NCBI GenBank assembly: GCA_022826515.1
Contig: JAJDUT010000083.1
Span: 67,371 to 131,370, forward strand
DNA length: 64,000 nt
Reading direction: 5' to 3'
Source: Candidatus Latescibacterota bacterium
GTDB lineage: Bacteria > Latescibacterota > UBA2968 > UBA8231
Part shown: positions 25,251-33,370 of the stretch, one piece after another
Layout: each line of letters begins with the position of its first letter
Position numbering within the stretch: position 1 is the first letter of the stretch
Translations under genes and position numbers: made by a program
The notes under the pieces: model-generated
Seen by the model: the letters and a program-made list of their open reading frames with translations, nothing else
Told to the model about the DNA's origin: nothing
Databases searched by the model: none

Positions 25251-27212
25251 ATGGAGCGCAAAATTTACGCCTTTGGCATGGACGGCTTTATCGTCCCGAT
25301 GATGAAGCGATTCGCCGCGGAAGGGGCTTTGCCCCACTTCGAGCGCCTGCTGCGCGAGGGTGCGGTCAATCAGACCCTGCCCTCTTTCCCAGTGTGGACC
25401 CCGACTAACTGGGCTACCCTTTCGACGGGGGCGCACACAGGCACGCACGGGGTGACGCGCTGGCGGGTGGAAGTCGCGCCGGGCCAGCGGATCGACAGTT
25501 TCGACGGGCGGGCCAACAATGCCGAGCGCATCTGGAACGCCTTGGAGCGGGCGGGTATGCAGAGCGTGGCCGTGCATTATCCGGCGGCCCATCCCTCTGG
25601 GGTGGAGACGGGCTTTGTGGTCGATGGTTTTGGCCATCCCGGACACCGCAGTACGGATTTTGAAGTGGCTATCTGCCAGGCTTATACCACGGAGGCCGCG
25701 CTAGAGGAGGCTATCGAGATGGACCACGATGGGACGGCGGTGCGGCAGGAACAGCGCAGCGTCGAGCCGATTCCGCCGCTAACACCGGCGCAGGGGTGGC
25801 AGAATCTGCCCGCAAGTCATGCTCCGCCGCTGGAGAGCCGCATTGAGGTGGTGGCTCGGTTGGGTGGGGATGTCACTGTTTTTCACCTGCTGACGGTGGA
25901 TGGTGCGGGTAGGGGTTACGACCGGGTGTTGGTGTGCCGGGACCGAGACGGAGCTAGTTGCGTGGCTGTTGCTGAGGTGGGTGAATGGAGTGAGTGGGCG
26001 GTGGAGGACTTTGCTATCGACGGGAACAGACGCTCGGCGTCGCTGCGCTTCAAGCTGATGGAACTGGCCGCGGACAGCAGTCGGCTCAAGCTCTACCGCA
26101 CTCAGGTGACTTATACCGATGGTTTCACGCTGCCCGACGAGTTGGCCGGGGAACTGGTGGAGCGCTTTGGGCCGTATCAGGAACACGCCTCTATGTTGCC
26201 CTATACCTCGGGCATGGCCGATTTTGACACGGCCTTGGAAGAATGCGAGTACCAAGGAATGTGGTTTGCCGAGGTCGCTCGCTACATGCTGCGCGAGCGG
26301 GGCTGTTCCTTTTTTATCTGCCACTGGCATCTGTACGATTATCTCAACCACATCCACCTTGGGGACGTGGATCCCGTGTGTCCGGGGTACGAAGCTGAAC
26401 GAGCCGAACAGTACGTGGACTACTTTCGGCGGGCCTATCAGGTGGGGGATCGCATTTTGGGTCGGCTCTGGGAGGACGCGGATGAGCATACGTACGTGGG
26501 TGTGGTGTCCGACCACGGGTGCTCGCCCGATGTGCGAGTGGCCAATATCCGGCAGTTTTTGCACGAGCAGGGCTTTCTGGCGCTCAAGGGCAGCGGGGAA
26601 GAGACGCTGGTACGCGATCAGGTGCGCGAGGATGATATCGACTGGGAGCGCACCCGGGCCTATATGAAAGACGACAAGGGGTTTGACATTTTCATCAACG
26701 CCGAGCCGGGGCCGGAATTCGACCGCATTGAGGCCGAGTTGCTGCTGGCCTTGCGCACGTGGGTTGACCAAGAGGTGGGGTGCAATCCTGTGGCCATAGC
26801 CCTGCCTCGGCGGGACGCGTACATCCTCGGCCAGTGGGGCGACCAGTGCGGCGACGTGGTCTTTGCCTGGGACCACGGGTACGTGAGCGGGTACTATGGC
26901 CAGTGGCGCGGCATTGTCGATGGAGGCTGCGTTGGAGCGCCCAATGTGTTCGGGGCGCACCACGGGGGTTTTCTGCCGACCCAAAGTGAAGCCTCGTCCA
27001 GCTTTGGTTCGTGGTTGCTGGCCGGGCCGGGAGTAAAGCAGGGCTACGAGCGGCCGGTGGACAAGCTAGGGTACATCCACGCCGCCGATGTAGTGCCCAC
27101 CTTTTGCCAGATACTGGGAGCCGAGCCGCCGCGCCAAGCGCAGGGGACGGTGGCGCGGGATTTGTTCGAGGGGCACGAGATGGTCAGGGAGCGGGATCCT
27201 AGCCGGTCCTGA
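25251..27212 (+). CDS. type I phosphodiesterase/nucleotide pyrophosphatase family protein
   Basis: A 653-aa member of the alkaline phosphatase superfamily. The ATG at 25251 follows GAGGAG and gives MERKIYAFGMDGF with metal ligand D11. The nucleophile is probably T50 in VWTPTNWATLSTG, followed by the conserved GTHGVTRW. Further metal ligands are in VVSDHGCSPD and GAHHGGFLPTQ. It has no obvious signal peptide, so it is probably cytoplasmic; an insert at about 205-310 is beta-rich. Such enzymes hydrolyse phosphodiesters, phosphonates or sulfates; the substrate is unknown. Its C-terminus (AADVVPTFCQILG) is typical of the family. Confidence 0.88.
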   Translation: MERKIYAFGMDGFIVPMMKRFAAEGALPHFERLLREGAVNQTLPSFPVWTPTNWATLSTGAHTGTHGVTRWRVEVAPGQRIDSFDGRANNAERIWNALERAGMQSVAVHYPAAHPSGVETGFVVDGFGHPGHRSTDFEVAICQAYTTEAALEEAIEMDHDGTAVRQEQRSVEPIPPLTPAQGWQNLPASHAPPLESRIEVVARLGGDVTVFHLLTVDGAGRGYDRVLVCRDRDGASCVAVAEVGEWSEWAVEDFAIDGNRRSASLRFKLMELAADSSRLKLYRTQVTYTDGFTLPDELAGELVERFGPYQEHASMLPYTSGMADFDTALEECEYQGMWFAEVARYMLRERGCSFFICHWHLYDYLNHIHLGDVDPVCPGYEAERAEQYVDYFRRAYQVGDRILGRLWEDADEHTYVGVVSDHGCSPDVRVANIRQFLHEQGFLALKGSGEETLVRDQVREDDIDWERTRAYMKDDKGFDIFINAEPGPEFDRIEAELLLALRTWVDQEVGCNPVAIALPRRDAYILGQWGDQCGDVVFAWDHGYVSGYYGQWRGIVDGGCVGAPNVFGAHHGGFLPTQSEASSSFGSWLLAGPGVKQGYERPVDKLGYIHAADVVPTFCQILGAEPPRQAQGTVARDLFEGHEMVRERDPSRS

Positions 27213-27343
27213 TGCCCCAGACCATTCCGACTTCATGACGCGCGGGTCGAGGCCGTGGAGAGCGTCATAGAAGTTCTCGGTGAATAGGCTTGACATACTT
27301 TGATGATAAACTAAGTTTAGCTAAGCCGAAAAGGAGTTGATCC

Positions 27344-27574
27344 ATGCACATCACCAATATCCACCAAGCTAAAACACAGCTCTCCAGACTGATCGAACGG
27401 GTACTCCAGGGAGAGGAGATCGTCATCGGTCGAGCTGGCAAGCCGGTGGCCAAACTCGTTCCGTACGAGCAGTCGGTCCAGCCTCGTCAGGGGGGACAGT
27501 GGCGTGGTCAAGTCGCGATAGAGGACAACTTCGACGAGTTGCCCGAAAAAATAGCAGCGGCCTTTAGGGGCTAA
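27344..27574 (+). CDS. Phd/YefM-family antitoxin
   Basis: A 76-aa antitoxin that starts MHITNIHQAKTQLSRLIERV, the standard Phd/YefM N-terminal DNA-binding fold, followed by GEEIVIGRAGKPVAKLVPY. The C-terminal tail (about residues 46-76) would wrap the toxin. AAGGAG lies eight bases before the ATG. The toxin gene starts six bases downstream. In this family the complex represses its own promoter; an AT-rich stretch at 27290-27320 probably holds promoter and operator. Confidence 0.93.
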   Translation: MHITNIHQAKTQLSRLIERVLQGEEIVIGRAGKPVAKLVPYEQSVQPRQGGQWRGQVAIEDNFDELPEKIAAAFRG

Positions 27575-27579
27575 CAACC

Positions 27580-27957
27580 GTGAATCTCCTCCTGGACACC
27601 CACGCGCTATTGTGGTGGCTCGACGACCCCACCCTCCTTGCCCCGGCCGCCCGGGTCGCCATCAGCCAAGGCCAGAACGCGGTTTTCATCAGCGCGGCAG
27701 CCGCTTGGGAAATCGCCATCAAAAAGGCGCTGGGCCGACTGAAGGCACCGGACAACCTCGAAGAGGTCTTGGCGGAAGAGCGCTTTCAACCACTGCCCAT
27801 CACCCTAGCGCACGCCTTGGCCGTGGTCTCCTTGCCCCCGATCCATCAGGACCCCTTTGATCGCATCCAAGCGGCGCAGGCGAAATTGGAGAATTTAACC
27901 CTAGTGACGCGGGACGCACGCCTCAAGCAGTACGGCATCCCCTGTATCGACGCCTGA
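27580..27957 (+). CDS. vapC: PIN-domain toxin (VapC-like)
   Basis: A 125-aa PIN-domain ribonuclease starting at GTG (27580), directly after its Phd-type antitoxin. The acidic metal site is complete: D6 (LLLDTHALLWW), the Glu in AAWEIAIKK, the Asp in DPFDRIQAAQA and the Asp in LVTRDARL. Length and motifs are normal, so the pair is probably functional. PIN toxins of this type cleave tRNA or rRNA when the antitoxin is degraded. Confidence 0.93.
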   Translation: MNLLLDTHALLWWLDDPTLLAPAARVAISQGQNAVFISAAAAWEIAIKKALGRLKAPDNLEEVLAEERFQPLPITLAHALAVVSLPPIHQDPFDRIQAAQAKLENLTLVTRDARLKQYGIPCIDA

Positions 27958-28061
27958 ACCTCCTTGATGGGCACGGCGCACTCCGCGGCTAGGGTGCTTG
28001 ACAAAGCGCCTTTTTGGCGGGTATCTAGGGCGCTATCAATGACCTATTTTGGAGAGGAACC

Positions 28062-28946
28062 ATGGACAATTTGACTAAATGCACCTTGGGCCGCACAGGG
28101 CTCGAGGTCACGCAACTCGGCTTTGGCGCGGCTGAGCGCGGCCTGCCGGATGAAGCGGAATACGACGATCAGGCCGGCAGCGTATTAAATGCGGCCCTCG
28201 ATGCGGGGATCAATCTCGTTGACACGGCCCCGGATTACGGCGCGAGCGAGGGGCGGGTCGGCAAATATCTCGGCCATCGCCGCGACGAGTTTTTCCTGGC
28301 TACCAAGTGTGGCTGCAACATTGACGAGGAGGGCAACAGACTGGAGCCGGGCCACCTGTGGACGGCCGAGCGCCTGCGCACCAACATCGACCAGAGCCTG
28401 CGCCGCCTGGAGACCGACTGCGTAGATCTGCTACAGATGCACAATCCCACTGTGGAAGATGTTGAGTTGGGAGGGCTGGTCGAAGTACTTGAGGATATTC
28501 GACAGGCGGGAAAGACCCGTTTCATCGGCGTGTCTTCGACGCTGCCGCACTTGGCCGCGTTTGTGGAGTCGGGTGCGTTTGATGTGTTTCAGATTCCCTA
28601 TTCGGCTCTTGAGCGCCAGCACGAAAGGATTATTCAGCAAGCGGCCGACGCCGGCGCTGGCATTCTCATTCGCGGTGGCATTAGCTTGGGCCACCGAGCC
28701 AATGAGGAGCGCCAGTCGAAGTGGGAGCGGTCCGGCCTGGACGAACTTATCGGCGGGATGAGTCGGCACGAGTTTATCCTGCGCTTCACCCTCGCGCATC
28801 CAGCGTGTCACACGACGATCGTCGGCACGACGAACCTCGAACACATGAAGGCCAATGTCGCGGCGGCCTTGGCGGGGCCACTGCCCGCGGAGCTCTACGC
28901 GGAGACAAAGGCCAAGCTGGCGAGTATTGGCGAGGAGCCGGAATAG
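28062..28946 (+). CDS. aldo/keto reductase
   Basis: A 294-aa NAD(P)H-dependent oxidoreductase with a TIM-barrel fold. GGAGAGG precedes the ATG. The catalytic tetrad is visible: D54 and Y59 (NLVDTAPDYGASE), K82 (FFLATKCG) and H127 (DLLQMHNP). The C-terminal nucleotide-binding segment is TIVGTTNLEHMKANV. The closest type appears to be the AKR group acting on sugars or sugar-derived aldehydes. The serine hydrolase gene follows 35 bases downstream on the same strand. Confidence 0.95.
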   Translation: MDNLTKCTLGRTGLEVTQLGFGAAERGLPDEAEYDDQAGSVLNAALDAGINLVDTAPDYGASEGRVGKYLGHRRDEFFLATKCGCNIDEEGNRLEPGHLWTAERLRTNIDQSLRRLETDCVDLLQMHNPTVEDVELGGLVEVLEDIRQAGKTRFIGVSSTLPHLAAFVESGAFDVFQIPYSALERQHERIIQQAADAGAGILIRGGISLGHRANEERQSKWERSGLDELIGGMSRHEFILRFTLAHPACHTTIVGTTNLEHMKANVAAALAGPLPAELYAETKAKLASIGEEPE

Positions 28947-28981
28947 CTCTACCTAGTCCGGGAGCGGAGTCTCGTAAACCT

Positions 28982-30001
28982 ATGCAGTGGAATTTCCTAG
29001 ATAAGCTCGTCGAGGAGTGCGCTTTCTCCGGCGTCGTCCGTGTCCGGCGACATGGCCAGACGATATACGAGAGAGCTACGCGGTTCGCCGACCGCGCCAA
29101 CTCCATCGCCAACACTGCAGAGACGCGCTTTGACATCGCTTCTGGAACGAAGCTGCTGACGGCATTGACCGTGGGTCGTCTCATCGACGCGGGTCGGCTG
29201 GTATTGACGACCCAAGTGCGCGACTGCATCTCAGTGGAACTGCCGGATTACTCAGCGGCCATCACCATCCAGCATCTGCTTACCCACACCTCTGGGATTC
29301 CCGACTATTACGACGAAGAGCTCATCGAGGATTTCGACAATTTCACCGTCGGCATCCCTTGGTACGAGCTAAGAGGTCCAAAGGACTATCTGCCGGTGTT
29401 CCCGCAACGGGAGATGAAGTTTGCACCGGGGGAAGGGTTTTCATACTGCAACAGCGGTTACATCCTGCTAGGTGTAGTAGTGGAAGAGATAACAGGAAAG
29501 CGCTTTCAGGAGGTCGTCGCCGAGGAGATCCTCGGGCCAGCAAGAATGGATCGCTCTGGATTCTTCGCCATGAACCAACTGCCGGAAGGCACGGCCCTTG
29601 GCTACATCGAAGACGGAGAGCGCTGGCGGACGAACATCTACAACCTGCCCATCGTCGGTGCTTCGGACGGCGGTTTGTTCTCGACGCTGGCAGACATCGC
29701 GGCGCTCTGGGACAGGTTCTGGAACGGCGAGATCGTCTCCGAGGAATTGGTGCGGACCTTCAGTGCACCTTTCTCCAATGCCAGCGGCGATTCGGGTCTC
29801 TACTACGGACACGGAATGTGGATTCGCAGACGCGCAGACGGAACGCTCCAGCACTATATCATGGGAGCGGATCCTGGTATCTCTTTCAAGTCTGCCATCG
29901 ACTGTCAGCGGCAGTTAGACTACGCGATTCTTGCGAACACTTCCGAGGGCGCATGGCCGATTGCAAGGGCTATCGACGACGTTCTCGGAAAAGAGAAATG
30001 A
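28982..30001 (+). CDS. beta-lactamase-related serine hydrolase
   Basis: A 339-aa class C beta-lactamase/esterase family protein. The ATG at 28982 (MQWNFLDKLVEE) is preferred; the open frame extends upstream into the aldo/keto reductase but that part is not coding. The nucleophile motif is S54-G-T-K57, the second motif is Y155-C-N157 (FSYCNSGYILLG), and HTSGIPDYYDE is typical. No signal peptide, so cytoplasmic. Such proteins are esterases, amidases or D-amino-acid-type peptidases. A second member of the family is at 62668-63780. Confidence 0.88.
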   Translation: MQWNFLDKLVEECAFSGVVRVRRHGQTIYERATRFADRANSIANTAETRFDIASGTKLLTALTVGRLIDAGRLVLTTQVRDCISVELPDYSAAITIQHLLTHTSGIPDYYDEELIEDFDNFTVGIPWYELRGPKDYLPVFPQREMKFAPGEGFSYCNSGYILLGVVVEEITGKRFQEVVAEEILGPARMDRSGFFAMNQLPEGTALGYIEDGERWRTNIYNLPIVGASDGGLFSTLADIAALWDRFWNGEIVSEELVRTFSAPFSNASGDSGLYYGHGMWIRRRADGTLQHYIMGADPGISFKSAIDCQRQLDYAILANTSEGAWPIARAIDDVLGKEK

Positions 30002-30014
30002 AGCGATTGGGGCC

Positions 30015-30785
30015 CTAACTGATCATGGCGCGTTCTTCGTCGCTCATGTCGAGAATGTAATTGGGGATTTGCGTCTGATGATAGCCGGGCGCGTGGGCTT
30101 GGAAGGATGGACTGTACTTGTAGATTAGCGAGCGGCGCTGGTGTTCGCCCTGCCATACCAGCGTGCCGTGGGTCAGTGCTTCGGTGAAGATAATGGCGTC
30201 GCCGGCTTGGCTGTGGACCTCTTTGACGTACTCGCGATGTTCTTCGTACAGGGACAGCTTCTCGGGCAGGGGGTAATTGGCTTTGTGGGACCCGGGGATG
30301 ACCGCTAGGCCGCCGTCGCCGGGGCCTTCGTCGGCTAGCTGAAATTCGACTGCGGTCAAGCCGCAGAACATCTGGCCGTATTTAAAGGTGTAGGTCTGCG
30401 AAAAGTCCTGGCGCTCAACGCCGCCGCCGTGGAGGTAGTGGCCGCCGTCGCCTTTGTCCATGGCAATGAGCAAGGGGCCGTGATCTAGGCGGTAGCCGCC
30501 GCCGAGCAGTTCGTTGAGGTAGGGTTGGATTTTGGCGTGGACGAGTAGGTCGCGAAAAGGCTCGCAGTGCGGCCGTTCCCATTCTAACATGCCCTCCATC
30601 CACTTTTGCTTGTTCTCGCCGCCGAGGACTTTGGAGTTTCCTTCGAGGGTGCGCTCGGTCTGGAAAAAGCGGTCGGCGTGGGCGTCTATGGCGGCGTTGC
30701 AGCGATCCACTTCCTCTTGGCTCAACACTCCCTTGAGGTGGACGAAGCCTTTGAGGTCGAAGAAGAATTTATCGTCGTTGTTCAT
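30015..30785 (-). CDS. divergent PhyH-family protein with HxG motif, copy 2
   Basis: A 256-aa PhyH-family protein, paralogue of the gene 18 bases upstream (30804-31580). The cupin-like core is clear: EFQLADEGPGDGGLAVIPGSHK and distal His 206 (ALTHGTL) with Arg 217/218 for 2-oxoglutarate. The usual HxD iron motif reads H119-G-G121 (GHYLHGG), so the carboxylate ligand is missing. In characterised Fe/2OG halogenases the same Asp-to-Gly/Ala change leaves room for a halide. Whether this is a halogenase, an oxygenase with a shifted ligand, or a non-catalytic protein cannot be told from sequence. Confidence 0.85.
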   Translation of the reverse strand: MNNDDKFFFDLKGFVHLKGVLSQEEVDRCNAAIDAHADRFFQTERTLEGNSKVLGGENKQKWMEGMLEWERPHCEPFRDLLVHAKIQPYLNELLGGGYRLDHGPLLIAMDKGDGGHYLHGGGVERQDFSQTYTFKYGQMFCGLTAVEFQLADEGPGDGGLAVIPGSHKANYPLPEKLSLYEEHREYVKEVHSQAGDAIIFTEALTHGTLVWQGEHQRRSLIYKYSPSFQAHAPGYHQTQIPNYILDMSDEERAMIS

Positions 30786-30803
30786 AGGGCTTTGGGTTCT
30801 CTT

Positions 30804-31580
30804 TTAGTGTGGCGGCTGAAGGAGGGCTTGTTGCTCTGGCGTCATGTCTTGGACGTAGGGCGGATACGATACTTCGGAGATAGAGGGGACGCGGGTTTGG
30901 TAGCGCGGGCAGTAGGGATAGAGCAGGGCGCGGCGCTGATGGTCCGCGCGCCAGACTAGGGTGCCGTGGATGGTGGCTTCGGCGAAGATTACCACATCGC
31001 CGGTGCGCACGTTGACTTCGACGATTTCGTCGTGGAAAGCCTCGCAATCGCGCAGTGCTTCAGGGATCGGATAGTTGGCTTTATGGCCGCCGGGGACTAC
31101 GGCCAAGCCGCCGTCGCCGGGGCCTTCGTCGGCCAGTGGGAATTCCACTAGAGTCAAGCTGTTGTAGATCTTGCCGAATTTCCAGTTATAGGTCAGCGAA
31201 TAGGACAGCCGATCGAGTTGGCCGCCGTGGAGGTAGTGACCGGCGCAGCCTTTGTCCATCACAATGAGTCGCGGTCGCGTGGCCATGTGATAGTCGCCGA
31301 TTATTTCGCGCAAGTAGGGTTTGAGGCGAGGGTGGACCATCAATTGGCGGAAGGGCTCGCAGTAGGGTCGCTCCCAAGCGACCATCTCGTCACTCCAGCG
31401 CTGTCGGACGTCGCTGGCTAGGGCCTTGGACTTGCCTTCAAAGCGGCGCTCGTGGACCTCGATTTGGTCGTCGTAGTAATCGATGGCCTCGTTGCAGCGG
31501 CGGATGGTGTCTGGATCGACGACATCTCTGAGGACGAGGTAGCCGTTGAGGTCGAAGAAATACTTTTCGTCGTCTGTCAT
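30804..31580 (-). CDS. divergent PhyH-family protein with HxG motif, copy 1
   Basis: A 258-aa protein, first gene of a two-gene minus-strand operon; the ATG at 31580 follows GGAG. Its sequence parallels the 30015-30785 protein throughout (FEGKSKALASDVRQRW, EGPGDGGLAVVPGGHKANYP). The iron site again lacks the acid: H118-G-G120 within GHYLHGG, distal H205 (TIHGTL) and Arg 216. Both copies keep GHYLHGG, so the change is a fixed feature of this subfamily rather than a random loss. Substrate unknown. Confidence 0.85.
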   Translation of the reverse strand: MTDDEKYFFDLNGYLVLRDVVDPDTIRRCNEAIDYYDDQIEVHERRFEGKSKALASDVRQRWSDEMVAWERPYCEPFRQLMVHPRLKPYLREIIGDYHMATRPRLIVMDKGCAGHYLHGGQLDRLSYSLTYNWKFGKIYNSLTLVEFPLADEGPGDGGLAVVPGGHKANYPIPEALRDCEAFHDEIVEVNVRTGDVVIFAEATIHGTLVWRADHQRRALLYPYCPRYQTRVPSISEVSYPPYVQDMTPEQQALLQPPH

Positions 31581-31692
31581 GCTTTACTCCTAGAAGCCGT
31601 TGACGCACCCACTCTACAGCACCACACTGAAGAATAGAGGCAAAGCCGGTGCCTAACAAGGCCGTCCGGCGTTGACGGATGCACCAAAGTAG

Positions 31693-31708
31693 TATATCGT
31701 GAGATATA
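31693..31708. promoter_or_regulatory. inverted repeat upstream of vapBC (possible operator)
   Basis: TATATC and GATATA form a perfect 6-bp inverted repeat with a 4-base spacer, 26 bases before the VapB start codon and overlapping the likely -10 region. VapB-type antitoxins usually bind such palindromes to repress their own operon. No binding data; assigned by position and symmetry. Confidence 0.5.
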
Positions 31709-31733
31709 TCATTTTCCCTAGGAGGTGAAAACG

Positions 31734-31976
31734 ATGAGTAAAACACCGGATTACAAAGGCATCGCCAAGGTATTCTGGAGCGGTCGCAGTCAGGCCGTCC
31801 GCTTACCAGCACCATGTCGGTTTGAAACCTCTGAAGTCGAGATAATCAAGGAGGGCGACCAGCTCATCCTGCGTCCTCGTGGAAAGAACTGGCGCGAGTA
31901 CTTCAGCTCTGACTCTCGCGGCTCCTTACCGGCACGACACCAGCCGCCGCTCGATGCGCGGGACGACATTCGCTGA
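31734..31976 (+). CDS. vapB: VapB antitoxin (AbrB/MazE fold)
   Basis: An 80-aa antitoxin. AGGAGG at 31720-31725 lies eight bases before the ATG at 31734, which is chosen over an in-frame GTG at 31725 that overlaps the ribosome site. The AbrB-type swapped-hairpin domain is AKVFWSGRSQAVRLPAPCRF followed by VEIIKEGDQLILRPRG. The C-terminal part (about 47-80) should bind the toxin. Its stop overlaps the toxin start (TGATG). Confidence 0.93.
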   Translation: MSKTPDYKGIAKVFWSGRSQAVRLPAPCRFETSEVEIIKEGDQLILRPRGKNWREYFSSDSRGSLPARHQPPLDARDDIR

Positions 31977-32374
31977 TGTACATGTTAGATACCAATATCT
32001 GCATCTACGTCATCAACGAGCGGGATGATGCCCTGCGCGTGCGTTTTGAAGCGCACTCCACCGAGATTTGCATCTCCTCAATCACATACGCGGAACTTTA
32101 TTACGGGGTCGCCAATTCGGTACGCGTTGCGGAAAACACGCGTGAACTAGAGGCGTTTTGTCTCGATCTTGAAATCCTACCCTTCGGCGTGGATGCGGCC
32201 GCGCATTACGGCGAGATTCGCCACGCGCTCAGGCAGAGCGGTCAACCCATTGGCGCGAATGATCTCTTCATCGCGGCACATGCCCGCAGTCTTAACGCGA
32301 CCCTCGTTACAAACAACCAAGGCGAATTCGGCCGCGTACCAGAACTACGGGTGGAGAACTGGTCTCAATCCTGA
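31976..32374 (+). CDS. vapC: VapC toxin (PIN domain)
   Basis: A 132-aa PIN ribonuclease whose ATG shares a base with the vapB stop. Active-site acids are D5 (MYMLDTNICIYVI), the Glu of TYAELYYG and the Asp of GANDLFIAAHA; the fourth position is VTNNQGEF, normal for the tRNA(fMet)-cleaving VapC group. Full length, so this module is probably active. Confidence 0.94.
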   Translation: MYMLDTNICIYVINERDDALRVRFEAHSTEICISSITYAELYYGVANSVRVAENTRELEAFCLDLEILPFGVDAAAHYGEIRHALRQSGQPIGANDLFIAAHARSLNATLVTNNQGEFGRVPELRVENWSQS

Positions 32375-32479
32375 CCTCCCGGCCCTTCCACTCGCGTCCT
32401 CCGACGACCGACTGGACGGATCACTTCGGCGCTGGTTTCAAGCCGATGACTTTGCCGAACTGGGTGTGGCGGTAGGCGT

Positions 32480-33112
32480 TCACAGCATCTGATCCTGCCA
32501 AGGCTTGATCCACAGGCCCGCCAGCTTGCCGTCCCGGTCGAGGACGACGCGCACTTCGGGTGATGCAGCCCCGTACCGGCCCTTGAAGCGGTGGGCCAGC
32601 AGGTGCGGTTGGCTCTCCATGAACCGGGTTTCGACGAAGTCCAGACCCTCAAAGGTGCCGAAGAGCTGCCGGTTTTTCTGGTGGAGGTGGCGTTGGACCT
32701 CCGCGGTGAAACCCTTGCGAACGCTCTCGGTAGCCTCCTCTGGTCCCAAGGCTTCAAAGCGGCCCTGCTCGTGGGCTTGGAGGAGCTGGGTGGCCAGTTG
32801 TTCGGCCAGATGGCGTTGTTCGGACTGGCCGGGTGCGAGCTGCTCAATGAGGGCATCGAGGCGGTTGCGCAGGGTGGGGTAGGAGACGCCATAGAGTTTG
32901 GCCATGTCCTTGAGATTGCCGCCGCTCTGGAGGAAGCGGAGCACAAAGGTCTGATCCTCTGGGGCAAGGTGGGCCAACGGCGGCAGGTCAAAACCGCCTA
33001 GCACGGACGTATCGCACTCGGTACAGTCTAGGCGGGCGACTTGTAGGGCCGCGGAACAAGCCGGGCAATGGGTGGGTAAACATGGATTTTGTATTGGGCC
33101 AGTGTGATTCAT
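32480..33112 (-). CDS. DUF2089-type regulator with extra C-terminal domain
   Basis: A 210-aa protein. An N-terminal zinc ribbon has C16, C19, C30 and C33 (CPACS, CTEC). A DUF2089-type helix-turn-helix follows (GNLKDMAKLYGVSYPTLRNRL, about residues 65-85). The last ~80 residues (FEGLDFVETRFMESQP, VRVVLDRDGKLAGLWIKPW) look like a small alpha/beta domain not usual in DUF2089 proteins. DUF2089 proteins are putative transcription factors. The upstream region is extremely AT-rich and carries TAAATTTA, also found upstream of the second DUF2089 gene in the window. No Shine-Dalgarno is seen before the ATG. Confidence 0.8.
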   Translation of the reverse strand: MNHTGPIQNPCLPTHCPACSAALQVARLDCTECDTSVLGGFDLPPLAHLAPEDQTFVLRFLQSGGNLKDMAKLYGVSYPTLRNRLDALIEQLAPGQSEQRHLAEQLATQLLQAHEQGRFEALGPEEATESVRKGFTAEVQRHLHQKNRQLFGTFEGLDFVETRFMESQPHLLAHRFKGRYGAASPEVRVVLDRDGKLAGLWIKPWQDQML

Positions 33113-33190
33113 TTTTATTCAATCTAATTTTAAATAAGTTAAATTTATTTTTATTTTACACAAGATAAATTTTGAAATATACAATGAAAT
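33113..33190. promoter_or_regulatory. AT-rich promoter region of the DUF2089 gene
   Basis: About 70 bases made almost wholly of A and T, in strong contrast to the GC-rich surroundings, including the palindrome TAAATTTA at 33140-33147. The 258-base gap up to the CotH gene holds no other gene, so both divergent promoters should be here. A similar AT tract with the same palindrome precedes the DUF2089 gene at 62161-62502. Confidence 0.5.
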
Positions 33191-33370
33191 CCTTGCCACG
33201 AGGGTAGGTTGGGACGATTTTTGCCAAAATAAGCGTGCTGTCTTAAAGCTCTATTGCCAGACGAGGTCGATTATTAGTTTTTGTTTTTTCAAACTAGCCC
33301 ACTACCCCTCTCTTAAGGATATCATGTCATGATTCTAATAAATTCCTTGAAGAATCAAGGCTTTGTGACC

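Noticed and set aside
28005..28020. GCGCC-TTTTT-GGCG hairpin as terminator of the Phd/VapC operon
   Set aside because: The T-run lies in the loop, not after the stem.
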